NCBI GenBank assembly: GCA_015064525.1
Contig: SVSC01000005.1
Span: 1-48,223 of the forward strand
Source: Oscillospiraceae bacterium
Lineage (GTDB): Bacteria > Bacillota > Clostridia > Oscillospirales > CAG-272
Direction of reading: 5' to 3'
DNA: 48,223 nucleotides
The position numbers and the translations under genes were made by a program. Shown in pieces: positions 27,289-35,820 of this stretch. Numbering within the stretch: position 1 is the first letter of the stretch; each line of letters begins with the position of its first letter. A model generated the notes under the pieces. That model worked only from the letters and a program-made list of their open reading frames with translations, did no database searches and was not told the DNA's origin.

Positions 27289-29193
27289 CTATCTCCGCAC
27301 CAAAACGGCGCAACATCCGGGGGAAAGCAGAAGCTCCTCCCGCAAAACCGCCTCGGAAACGCAGTCGATCCACTCCCCGTTCAAGGGAAACGCCTTGGGC
27401 TCCACCCCAAGGTTCACCGCCACCAGCACGCGGTCCTCCTCCCGCGCGCGCTCAAACAGAAAGCTGCCGCGGGTGTGGGAGAGGAATCGGAAGTCTCCTC
27501 CCCGCAACGCCTTGTGACGCGCTCGCAGAGAGCCCAGCATCCGATAGAACCGCACAAGCTCGGCATTCTCCCTTCCCCACGGATAGGGCATACGGCAGAA
27601 GGGATCGTGATAGCCCTCCAGCCCTGCCTCGTCACCGTAGTAGACGGAGGGAATTCCGTAGACCGTAAACTGCAGCGCGGCGGCAATCTTGAGCAAGCGA
27701 ACCGCTCGGCTCCGTTGCGCGGGCGTTAGTCGCTTGGTAGACAGCGCCCGATTGGAAAGTCCCTCTCCCGCCGTCTCATCTCCCAGAACCGTCAGAATTC
27801 TTTGGGTATCATGAGTTCCCAACAAATTCATCAGGCTGTCGCTGACCTCTCTGGGATAGGAGGCGTAAATTTCATTCAGCGCGTGAACGAAGAATTCGGT
27901 GTCTCCTCTTTGCAAAAGTCCCAACACCGCGTTGCGGAAGGGATAGTTCATCACGCTGTCCAGCTGCCTGCCCCGAAAATAACGACGTCGCTTTCCGTAG
28001 GCGATTTTATCGGCGGCATTTTCCCATACCTCACCAATGATCACCGCCTCCCCGTGGGAAACCGTTTTCACAGTCTCTCTCAGCTCGTCTAAAAAGGCGT
28101 CCGACAATTCATCGGCAACGTCCAGCCGCCAGCCGTCCGCGCCGCGGCGAAGCCATTTGGCGGCAATCCCTTGGGGGGCGGTAAAATACCGTCTGCAGGC
28201 GGGATTTTCATGGTTCAGGCGGGGCAGAATTTCGATTCCCCACCAGCTTTCGTAGTCACCGTCCTCCCGAAAGCGATACCACTCCCGATACGGAGATTTC
28301 GCATCCCCATATGCGCCGCCCTCGCCGTAGGTGCCATAGCGATTGAAGTAACGGCTGTTATCCCCCGTGTGGTTAAAAACGCCGTCCAGAACGATTCGCA
28401 TTCCCCGCCTGTGCGCCTCCTCCACCAAGTGGTCAAACGCCTTCTCGCCGCCCAGATAGGCGTCGATCCGCTCATAGTCGGCGGTATCGTAGCGGTGATT
28501 GGATGCCGCCTCGAAAACGGGAGACAGATAAAGAACCGTGATCCCCATCTGCCGCAGGTAATCCAGCTTCTCGATCACCCCCCACAGATTTCCGCCGAAA
28601 AAGAGATCGTTGGCAAGGGCATCACCGTTCTTTTCGGCAAACTGGGGAATTCCGTTTTCCCAGTCGGTTTCCTCGGTTGCTCCCGAGCGGAGAGCAACCG
28701 CGCCCGCTCCCCTGCAAAAGCGATCCAAAAAGATGTGGTACATGGTTCCCTCTCGAAACCAAGTGGGCGTGTGGAAATCGGCGCGGTAGATCAACAACCG
28801 AAAACGGCTGCCCGACCGCTCCCGCAGTTGAAATTCCAGATTGTCAACGCTGTGAGTGAACAGCGTCTTCTCTCCGCGCAGGAAGAGCAATTCATAGTAG
28901 AAGAGCCCGCCGTCCTCACCGCAAAGCAGCGCGGTGGAAAGGGTGACCGAATAAAGATCCTCCCCTTTGTCGGCAGAGCAAAAGCCGAGGGGCAGATCTC
29001 GCTCCTCGCCACCGTCCTCCGCCAAGCGAAGCACAACGGCAGAGGCACCCAGGCAACGGGGAACGGTAACCTCCAGCGTGAGCTGAGCGCCATGGGGATA
29101 GGCGCCCATTTGGGTGGTGTCCTCACCGTTGCAGAGGCGGCGGATCCGAGGCATTGCCTCGCTCTCCAATTTTTGATACAGTTGCGGAAGCAT
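27289..29193 (-). CDS. Glycoside hydrolase family 13 (neopullulanase/maltogenic amylase-like)
   Basis: GVIEKLDYLRQMGITVLYLSPVFEAASNHRYDTADYERIDAYLG ... MRIVLDGVFNHTG ... DGWRLDVADELSDAF ... AVIIGEVWENA ... LLGTHDTQRI. Confidence 0.93.
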   Translation of the reverse strand: MLPQLYQKLESEAMPRIRRLCNGEDTTQMGAYPHGAQLTLEVTVPRCLGASAVVLRLAEDGGEERDLPLGFCSADKGEDLYSVTLSTALLCGEDGGLFYYELLFLRGEKTLFTHSVDNLEFQLRERSGSRFRLLIYRADFHTPTWFREGTMYHIFLDRFCRGAGAVALRSGATEETDWENGIPQFAEKNGDALANDLFFGGNLWGVIEKLDYLRQMGITVLYLSPVFEAASNHRYDTADYERIDAYLGGEKAFDHLVEEAHRRGMRIVLDGVFNHTGDNSRYFNRYGTYGEGGAYGDAKSPYREWYRFREDGDYESWWGIEILPRLNHENPACRRYFTAPQGIAAKWLRRGADGWRLDVADELSDAFLDELRETVKTVSHGEAVIIGEVWENAADKIAYGKRRRYFRGRQLDSVMNYPFRNAVLGLLQRGDTEFFVHALNEIYASYPREVSDSLMNLLGTHDTQRILTVLGDETAGEGLSNRALSTKRLTPAQRSRAVRLLKIAAALQFTVYGIPSVYYGDEAGLEGYHDPFCRMPYPWGRENAELVRFYRMLGSLRARHKALRGGDFRFLSHTRGSFLFERAREEDRVLVAVNLGVEPKAFPLNGEWIDCVSEAVLREELLLSPGCCAVLVRR

Positions 29194-29246
29194 GAAAAGT
29201 CCTTTCCCGAAAAATCGACGCCTACGTCGGCGCTTGTTCTGCTACC

Positions 29247-29275
29247 ATTATACCACATTTTCGTCGGCTTGCCAA
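29247..29275 (-). promoter_or_regulatory. SigA-type promoter for the GH13 gene
   Basis: Minus strand TTGGCA-N17-TATAAT. Confidence 0.7.
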
Positions 29276-29372
29276 TAGTTTTTTTAAAAAAACGCATGGC
29301 GTCTCCTTTTTCCGTCAACAATTTTCTCAACCCAAACGGCGTTAGCCGCGAAAGGAGAAAGGATGAAGCATC

Positions 29373-30644
29373 ATGAACAAAGCACAGATCAGTAAGTGTT
29401 GCGCGCGGGAAATTCTGGATTCCCGCGGAACCCCCACCGTGGAGGCAACGGTTTGCCTCACCGACGGAACGATTGGAGTTGCAAGCGTTCCCTCAGGCGC
29501 CTCCACGGGAATTTTTGAAGCCTGCGAGCTGCGGGACGGCGACAAAAAACGATATCACGGTCGGGGGGTTCTCGGCGCCGTTTCAAACGTGAACCGACAG
29601 ATCTCGCAGGCGCTCAGCGGCGTGAACGCCGAGGATCAGGCGCAGATCGACCGCATCCTCCTCGATTTAGACGGCACCGAGCAAAAAAGCCGTCTCGGCG
29701 CCAATGCCACTCTTGCCGTTTCCCTTGCCGCCGCCCGCGCCGCCGCCAATCACTACCGTCTCCCTCTCTACCGCTATCTGGGCGGCGCCGCCGCAAGGCG
29801 CCTGCCCGTTCCCATGATGAATATTCTCAACGGCGGCGCTCACGCCTCCAACAACGTGGAAATTCAGGAATTCATGATCGCTCCCGTTGGCGCCGAAACC
29901 TTTGCGGAGGGACTTCGCATGGGAAGCGAAATCTACCGCACCCTCGGAAGCCTGCTGCGCGACAAGGGGCTTTCCACCGCTGTGGGTGACGAAGGCGGCT
30001 ACGCGCCCAGTCTGCCCGGGGACGAGGACGCCCTTCGTCTGATCACCCAAGCCATTACCGAAAGCGGCTACACCACCGATCAGGTGAAAATCGCTCTGGA
30101 TTGCGCCGCAAGCGAATGGTTCAGCGAAAAGGAGGCTTGCTACCGTATGCCCAAGCGAATGCTCACCAAGAGCCGCGCGGAATTGATTGGGGAGTGGGAG
30201 CGTTTGGTGTCCGAGCATCCGATTTTTTCCATTGAGGACGGCTTGGATCAGCGGGATTTCGACGGCTGGCGGGAAATGACCGCCAAGCTCGGAAAAAAGA
30301 TCCTGCTGGTTGGCGACGATCTGTTCGTTACCAACGAAAAGCGCCTGCGCGAGGGAATCCGAACGGGCGCCGCCAACGCCATTTTGGTGAAGCCCAATCA
30401 GATCGGCACGCTCTCCGAGGTGCTGAACGTGATCCGCACCGCCCTTTCCCACGGCTACGGATTTATTCCCTCCCATCGCTCGGGAGAAACCGAGGACACC
30501 ACCCTTGCCGACATTGCCGTTGCCACCAACGCCGCCTATATCAAAACGGGCGCTCCCTGCCGCAGCGAGCGGGTTGCCAAATACAATCGTCTCCTCCGCA
30601 TTGAAGCGGCGCTCGGTGACGGCGCGGTGTACGGCGCTTGTTAA
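29373..30644 (+). CDS. eno: Enolase
   Basis: [47 protein letters not shown] ... [30 protein letters not shown] ... [14 protein letters not shown] ... [13 protein letters not shown] ... [46 protein letters not shown]. Confidence 0.96.
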   Translation: MNKAQISKCCAREILDSRGTPTVEATVCLTDGTIGVASVPSGASTGIFEACELRDGDKKRYHGRGVLGAVSNVNRQISQALSGVNAEDQAQIDRILLDLDGTEQKSRLGANATLAVSLAAARAAANHYRLPLYRYLGGAAARRLPVPMMNILNGGAHASNNVEIQEFMIAPVGAETFAEGLRMGSEIYRTLGSLLRDKGLSTAVGDEGGYAPSLPGDEDALRLITQAITESGYTTDQVKIALDCAASEWFSEKEACYRMPKRMLTKSRAELIGEWERLVSEHPIFSIEDGLDQRDFDGWREMTAKLGKKILLVGDDLFVTNEKRLREGIRTGAANAILVKPNQIGTLSEVLNVIRTALSHGYGFIPSHRSGETEDTTLADIAVATNAAYIKTGAPCRSERVAKYNRLLRIEAALGDGAVYGAC

Positions 30645-30770
30645 TGGGAGCCGACTGATATTTCCTTCAAAATCGCAACAAAATTCGCCGCTATCCTCAC
30701 GTGTAAGCCACGCGCCGATAGCGGCGTTCCTGTTTCAATCATGACCGCCAACCGTTTCGGCGGTTTCCAT

Positions 30771-31098
30771 AAATCAAAACCACCGGTTGAACCGGTGGTT
30801 TGCACAGCCCCTATAAGGGGCTATTACCGGCTTAACCCCTAAAAGGGGCACCGAAATTTATTATCGCATCACACGCACTGCAACCCGTAAACGGGTAACT
30901 TCAATAGGCTCCCTTGTGTAAAGTGAGCTCCGCCGTAGGCGGTGAGGGATTGTTTTTCTTTTGTTACAAACCTTCCGTCACGCTTCGCGTGCCACCTCGG
31001 CTTTCTTTCGGCTTGTATATAGCTCGCCCAATTTATTTGTAGCCCTGCTCTGTTTTACCGCTCCCCCAGTAGAACTGGGGGTTTATTTTGACCACCAA
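30771..31098. mobile_element. Multi-hairpin dispersed element (putative non-autonomous PATE/REP-like element), complete copy
   Basis: Left 100 bp matches 48124-48223 with 2 differences and flanks diverge at the boundary; right 37 bp matches 36938-36974 in inverted orientation. Hairpins include CCACCGGTTGAACCGGTGG, AGCCCCTATAAGGGGCT, CCCCTAAAAGGGG, ACCCGTAAACGGGT, CCGCCGTAGGCGG, CACGCTTCGCGTG, CCCCCAGTAGAACTGGGGG. No credible CDS inside. Confidence 0.7.
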
Positions 31099-31101
31099 CA
31101 A

Positions 31102-31133
31102 AACGCCCCCGACAGTTTTCTGTCGGGGGCGTT
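31102..31133 (-). terminator. Terminator of the ThuA-Gfo/Idh operon
   Basis: AACGCCCCCGACAG TTTT CTGTCGGGGGCGTT, 14-bp stem. Confidence 0.75.
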
Positions 31134-31149
31134 GGTTATAGGTAAGAGA

Positions 31150-32235
31150 TCAATCGAAGCGATAAATGTCGCCGGTTTTTGCGGAGGTGTAGATGCCCTC
31201 CAGAATACGGGTGACGCAGTATGCCTGCTCGGGGGTGGTAACGGGATCGGTGCCGTTGCGGATGCTCTCGATCCACATCCGCTCCTCGCGATCAGCGGCG
31301 CTTTCGCCCTTGTGCCCTTCATAGAAGGCGGCTCCGCCTGCCTTGAAGTCGGGATTGAAAACGTACTGACGGTTGTGCTTCACGCCGTTGATGCGAACGC
31401 CGCCAACCATGTCGGCTCCCGCCTTGGTGCCGCACAGGGTGGTAACAGCCTCGCGAACGTCCAGCGTGTTCAGCGCCCAGGAGGACTCCAAAACGATGGT
31501 GGCGCCGTTCTCCATCACGATAAATCCAAAGGCGGAATCCTCCACGCTGAATTTCTCGCAATCCCAGTTGCCCCACGCGTTGCCCTGATCGGTCTGATTG
31601 TTCAGCTTGTGGTAGGCGGTTCCAACGCAATACTTGGGCTTGTAGTTGTTCATCATCCAAAGGGTGAGATCCAGCGCGTGGGTTCCAATGTCGATCAGAG
31701 GACCGCCGCCCTGCTCGTATTCATTGAGGAATACGCCCCAGGTGGGAACCGCTCGGCGACGGATCGCCGTTGCCTTTGCATAGTAGATGTCTCCGAAGGT
31801 TCCCTCCTCAGCCTCCTGCTTGAGGAAAACAGAATCGTCGCGGAAGCGGCTCTGATAGCCGATGGAGAGCTTTTTGCCGGTGCGCTTTGCGGCATCCAGC
31901 ATTTTCTTTGCCTCCTCGGAATTGATCGCCATGGGCTTTTCGCACATCACGTGCTTGCCTGCCTCCAGAGCGTCCACGGTGATAAAGCTGTGGGAGCGGT
32001 TGGGGGTGCAAACGTGAACCACCGAAATCTCGGGATCCTTCAACAGCTCGCGGTAGTCGGTGTAGACCTTAGCGTTTTGCACACCGTAGTCCTTTGCCGC
32101 TTTCTCCGCGCGCTCGGGGATAATGTCGCAGAACGCAACCATTTCGGTGTCCTTCACCTTTTTCAGGGAGGGCATATGCTTTCCGTTGGCAATGCCTCCG
32201 CATCCAATAATGCCGATTTTAATGATTTCTGCCAT
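31150..32235 (-). CDS. Gfo/Idh/MocA family oxidoreductase
   Basis: IKIGIIGCGGIANGKHMPSLKKV ... VCTPNRSHSFITVDALEAGKHVMCEKPMAINSEEAKKMLDAA ... DIGTHALDLTLWMM; ATG at 32235 with AAAGGAG upstream. Confidence 0.95.
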   Translation of the reverse strand: MAEIIKIGIIGCGGIANGKHMPSLKKVKDTEMVAFCDIIPERAEKAAKDYGVQNAKVYTDYRELLKDPEISVVHVCTPNRSHSFITVDALEAGKHVMCEKPMAINSEEAKKMLDAAKRTGKKLSIGYQSRFRDDSVFLKQEAEEGTFGDIYYAKATAIRRRAVPTWGVFLNEYEQGGGPLIDIGTHALDLTLWMMNNYKPKYCVGTAYHKLNNQTDQGNAWGNWDCEKFSVEDSAFGFIVMENGATIVLESSWALNTLDVREAVTTLCGTKAGADMVGGVRINGVKHNRQYVFNPDFKAGGAAFYEGHKGESAADREERMWIESIRNGTDPVTTPEQAYCVTRILEGIYTSAKTGDIYRFD

Positions 32236-32273
32236 TTCAGTAACTCCTTTTCTGTGTGATGATGTATTTGAGA

Positions 32274-33011
32274 TCAATGATTTTTCAAAACGTAATCGCC
32301 CTCGTCGGTGATCTTTCTCACGTGGGGGCAGCCGGTGCGGGCGCGGTAGGTGGGCGCCACAAAGCGAACCGCGTTGCGGATCACGGTTTGCACGGGAGCC
32401 TGATAGAAGGTGGGAAAGGTTTCGTGGCCGGGCTGGAAGTAGAAGATCTTTCCGTTTCCTCTCTCAAAGAGGCACCCCGCGCGAAAAACCTCGCCGCCGG
32501 AAAAGCTTCCGATGAACAGCAGCTTATCGGGGGTGGGGATCACAAAGGGCTCTCCGTAGGTTTCCTCATGCTCCAGGGTGAAATAGCGGTCGATGCCCTG
32601 TGTGATGGGATGGGAGGGCTCAATCACCCAAAGCACCTCGCTGTCGCCCGATTCTCTCCAGGTGAGGTGGCAGGAGGTTCCAAGCAGGGCTTTGAAGGGC
32701 TTGGAGTGGTGGGCGGAATGCAGAAAGATCATTCCCATGCCCTCCAGAACGGCGTCGCGCACCAGCTCAACCACCTCGTTGGGAACCAGATTGTGCCGCA
32801 CGTGGCCCCACCAGATCAGAACGTCGGTTTCTGCCAGTACCTCCTTGGTGATGCCGCAATTCTCATCCTCCAGAGTCGCCGTTTTCACTTGAATATCGTC
32901 GCATTGCAGAAAATCCGCAATGGCGCGATGAATTCCGTGGGGATAAATTGCCTTCGCGCGCTCATGGGTTTGCTCATGATAAAATTCATTCCAAACCAAA
33001 ACTCGAAGCAT
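32274..33011 (-). CDS. ThuA-like (trehalose utilization) protein
   Basis: LRVLVWNEFYHEQTHERAKAIYPHGIHRAIADFL ... DVLIWWGHVRHNLV ... GEVFRAGCLFERGNGKIFYFQPGHETFPTFY. Confidence 0.9.
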   Translation of the reverse strand: MLRVLVWNEFYHEQTHERAKAIYPHGIHRAIADFLQCDDIQVKTATLEDENCGITKEVLAETDVLIWWGHVRHNLVPNEVVELVRDAVLEGMGMIFLHSAHHSKPFKALLGTSCHLTWRESGDSEVLWVIEPSHPITQGIDRYFTLEHEETYGEPFVIPTPDKLLFIGSFSGGEVFRAGCLFERGNGKIFYFQPGHETFPTFYQAPVQTVIRNAVRFVAPTYRARTGCPHVRKITDEGDYVLKNH

Positions 33012-33054
33012 GATGGACTCTCCTTTATAAAAAATTTACATCTTTTTCAAAAAA

Positions 33055-33087
33055 ATTATAGCATATTCCCGTTGGATATGCTATAAT
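33055..33087. promoter_or_regulatory. Divergent promoter/operator: perfect 12-bp inverted repeat carrying both -10 boxes
   Basis: ATTATAGCATAT-TCCCGTTGG-ATATGCTATAAT; TATAAT on plus at 33082-33087 (toward AraC) and on minus at 33060-33055 (toward thuA). Confidence 0.75.
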
Positions 33088-33129
33088 GTATTTGTCCAAA
33101 AATATCAATTTTTTGTTGTGTGAGGCTTT

Positions 33130-34041
33130 ATGATCTACCGTGAATCAAGGTTTAAGCGCAACGGTGTGCCCGTTGCCGTGCAATATCTCACCATGTCGCT
33201 GAGCGGTAAGCATGCCGAAATGTCCCATCAGCATTATCACGACTACACCGAATTGCTGTTCGGAATTACGGGGCGTCCCACCGTTGCGATCGGAAATCGG
33301 AGATTTGAGCTGGGAGAGGGGGAAATGATCATTATTCGGAACGAGGAGCCGCACGACGTTTTTTCCTCGGAGCCGTGTACCTATCACGTACTGAAATTTT
33401 TACCGCAGATTCTTTTAACCGAGGAGCAAACCTACTCGGAGTATTCCTACGTGCTGATGCTTTTGGAAAACCTTCCCAGCAAGGAGCTGTTTTTCTGCAA
33501 GGAGGAGCTGGAGAAAACCGAGGTGCCTCAGCTGTTTTCCCGCATTCGCCGGGAGTGGGAGCAGCAGGCGTTTGGCTATGAGCTGAGCCTGCGCGCCGAC
33601 GTGACGCGAATCTTTCTGTTTATTCTCCGCAGCTGGCAGAACCGCGATCCTGCGTGGGCGGGGAGCTTTGTTCCCGCGGCGCAGCAACGGGAGCTGATCA
33701 GCCGAGCCATTGAGCACGTTCGGCAGAATTACGCCGATCTGACCGAGGAGGAAACTGCCGCCGCCTGCGGCGTGAGCCCCGCCTATCTCTCCCGCAGCTT
33801 CCACCGCTGTATGCGGATTTCGTTTTCTGCCTACGTCAACAACCTTCGTTTGCGGGAAAGCGAGCGATTGCTTCTCACCACCAACAACAGCATCACCGAT
33901 ATCGCGCAAGCGGTGGGCTTTTCCACCTCAGCGTATTTTATTGCCAAATTTCGGGAGGCGCACGGCATCACTCCTCACCGCTATCGGCGGCAGCAGGAGG
34001 ATGGAGCAGCTCCCTCGGAATCCGAGAAAAAAACAACGTGA
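33130..34041 (+). CDS. AraC family transcriptional regulator with N-terminal cupin
   Basis: HQHYHDYTELLFGITGRPTVAIGNRRFELGEGEMIIIRNEEPHDVFS; VSPAYLSRSFHRCMRISFSAYVNNLRLRESERLLLTTNNSITDIAQAVGFSTSAYFIAKFREAHGITPHRYR. Confidence 0.94.
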   Translation: MIYRESRFKRNGVPVAVQYLTMSLSGKHAEMSHQHYHDYTELLFGITGRPTVAIGNRRFELGEGEMIIIRNEEPHDVFSSEPCTYHVLKFLPQILLTEEQTYSEYSYVLMLLENLPSKELFFCKEELEKTEVPQLFSRIRREWEQQAFGYELSLRADVTRIFLFILRSWQNRDPAWAGSFVPAAQQRELISRAIEHVRQNYADLTEEETAAACGVSPAYLSRSFHRCMRISFSAYVNNLRLRESERLLLTTNNSITDIAQAVGFSTSAYFIAKFREAHGITPHRYRRQQEDGAAPSESEKKTT

Positions 34042-34072
34042 TCAAGCTGAAAAGCAAGAAAGGAAGGACATC

Positions 34073-35803
34073 ATGAAAAATCAAAAAACGATCCGCAGAC
34101 TGCTTGCCGCGGCGTTGGCGCTTGCCTGCTGCTTTGGCATGACCTCTTGCAGCGCCGAGAGCCTTTTGCGGCTCTTTTGGCAGGAGCCAACCCCCTCCGT
34201 TGGGCAAACCGCCTCGCTCGGCGGAACCCCCACCCATGAGCCCGTTCAAACGGGAGACCCCGATTGCGATCATCAATTTGGGGACTGGAAGGTGGTTGTT
34301 GAGCCAACCTGTGAGGATGAGGGAAGCGCCGTTCGCTTCTGCGCGCTTTGCGGCGCCGCGGATCAAGGCGTTTACCGCGCCCTGGGGCATGCCCCCGTGC
34401 CCATGGAGGACGTTCCCTCCACCTGCACTCAAGGCGGCTCGGTTGGCGGTGTGCGTTGCTCTCGCTGCAAGGAATACTTAACGCCGCCCACGCTGCTTCT
34501 GCCAAAGGGACACGCCAACTATGTGAACGGTCTTTGCTCCGCCTGCGGTACTCCCAAGAACAGCGCCGAGGGCTTGGCTTTTCTGGATCTCTACAACGGC
34601 ACCTACGGCTATACGTATCTCGCCTCCACCTCCAACGGCTCCGCGAAGCAAGCCTTTTACCAAAGGCTGGACGAGGCGGTGAGAGTGTTCCATACCGATC
34701 CGTCGTCGGTTGTGGAGAATTCCATGTCGTTCGCGGCTCTCAATTATGCCGAGTTGGGGCTCAGCTTGGATGAGGCGCTGGCGGTTTGGACCACCTTCCG
34801 CAACGATAACCCGCTCTACTATTGGCTCTCCAATCAGATCAGCTATAATGAGCAAATACTCAACGTAATGACGCTTTCCCAATACGCCAACGGCACCGCC
34901 CGCATGGAACGGAACGCATCTGTTTACAACGGAATCGCCGCTTATCTTTCGGTGGTTCCCGCCGAGGCAACGCCCTATCAGACGGCGTTGACGCTGCATA
35001 ACGCCATTGTTGGAACCGTTGACTATGCCTACAGCAGTTCGGGTGTTCCCGAGTCCGCCGACTGGGCGCATTCCTGCGTTGGCGTGTTTGAGGGACGGGG
35101 AGCTGTTTGCGAGGGCTTTGCCGAGGCATACCAGATTCTGATGAATATTTGCGGCGTGGATTGCCTGATCGTTACGGGGATCGGAAACGGCGAGGCGCAC
35201 GCTTGGAATCTGTTGGAGATTGAGGACGTGTGGTACGGCGTGGATCTCACCTGGGACGATAACAATCAAAGCACCGCGCCCTACCGCTATTTCTGCGTGT
35301 CGGCTTCCGTGATGGCGGAGGATCACACTCCCGACCTGCCCACGGGCGTTGGCATGGACTTTCTCTACGCGCTGCCAGCCGTTTCCGAATACGGCTTGGA
35401 GTGGGTGACTGTCTACAAAAACGGGGAAAAGCAGGGGGTATATTCCAACCCCGACAAGGCGTTTGCGTCCATGACCGATCCGCAAGCGGAGTACACCCTG
35501 CAGTTGGGAACCGACGATCCGCTTCTGCACAGCGCCTCCGCCTACTATGTGCGCGGAGAGCTGCCCGTTGTGAAGAGCTTAACGGTGGTTGGAGCGCACA
35601 CCCTGCTGTCGGGCGGCGGCTTTACGGCAACCACCCTCTACCTCACCGAAAACGTTACCCTGAAGGGGAATCTGATTCTGAAAAGCTTGTTTCTGGATGG
35701 AGTTACCTACGTCAATCTTTACACCAACGGTCATGCGCTCACAGCCAAGGCTGACACCCGCTACTACAGCGCGGTGATGGAGCGTGTGACGGTGGTTCAA
35801 TAA
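34073..35803 (+). CDS. Secreted lipoprotein with Cys-pair zinc-ribbon-like N-terminus and transglutaminase-like domain
   Basis: MKNQKTIRRLLAAALALACCFGMTSC lipobox; repeated CxxC segments (RFCALCGAA, VRCSRCKE, LCSACGTP); GRGAVCEGFAEAYQILMNICGVDCLIVTG...EAHAWNLLEIEDVWYGVDLTWDD (C-H-D triad pattern). Confidence 0.87.
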   Translation: MKNQKTIRRLLAAALALACCFGMTSCSAESLLRLFWQEPTPSVGQTASLGGTPTHEPVQTGDPDCDHQFGDWKVVVEPTCEDEGSAVRFCALCGAADQGVYRALGHAPVPMEDVPSTCTQGGSVGGVRCSRCKEYLTPPTLLLPKGHANYVNGLCSACGTPKNSAEGLAFLDLYNGTYGYTYLASTSNGSAKQAFYQRLDEAVRVFHTDPSSVVENSMSFAALNYAELGLSLDEALAVWTTFRNDNPLYYWLSNQISYNEQILNVMTLSQYANGTARMERNASVYNGIAAYLSVVPAEATPYQTALTLHNAIVGTVDYAYSSSGVPESADWAHSCVGVFEGRGAVCEGFAEAYQILMNICGVDCLIVTGIGNGEAHAWNLLEIEDVWYGVDLTWDDNNQSTAPYRYFCVSASVMAEDHTPDLPTGVGMDFLYALPAVSEYGLEWVTVYKNGEKQGVYSNPDKAFASMTDPQAEYTLQLGTDDPLLHSASAYYVRGELPVVKSLTVVGAHTLLSGGGFTATTLYLTENVTLKGNLILKSLFLDGVTYVNLYTNGHALTAKADTRYYSAVMERVTVVQ

Positions 35804-35820
35804 AAAAAGGAGATCACGGG

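Noticed and set aside
28171-29376. 401-aa plus-strand ORF
   Set aside because: Antisense shadow of the GH13 gene.
30771-31098. CRISPR array interpretation of the multi-hairpin region
   Set aside because: Hairpins differ in sequence and spacing is irregular; no direct repeat-spacer periodicity and no cas genes in the window.
30961-32259. 432-aa plus-strand ORF overlapping the repeat element
   Set aside because: Antisense to the Gfo/Idh gene; its N-terminus is just read-through of the repeat, so not evidence that the element encodes a transposase.
34073-35803. Defence-system interpretation (transglutaminase-like lipoprotein)
   Set aside because: Signal peptide with lipobox and secreted architecture; no associated defence genes.
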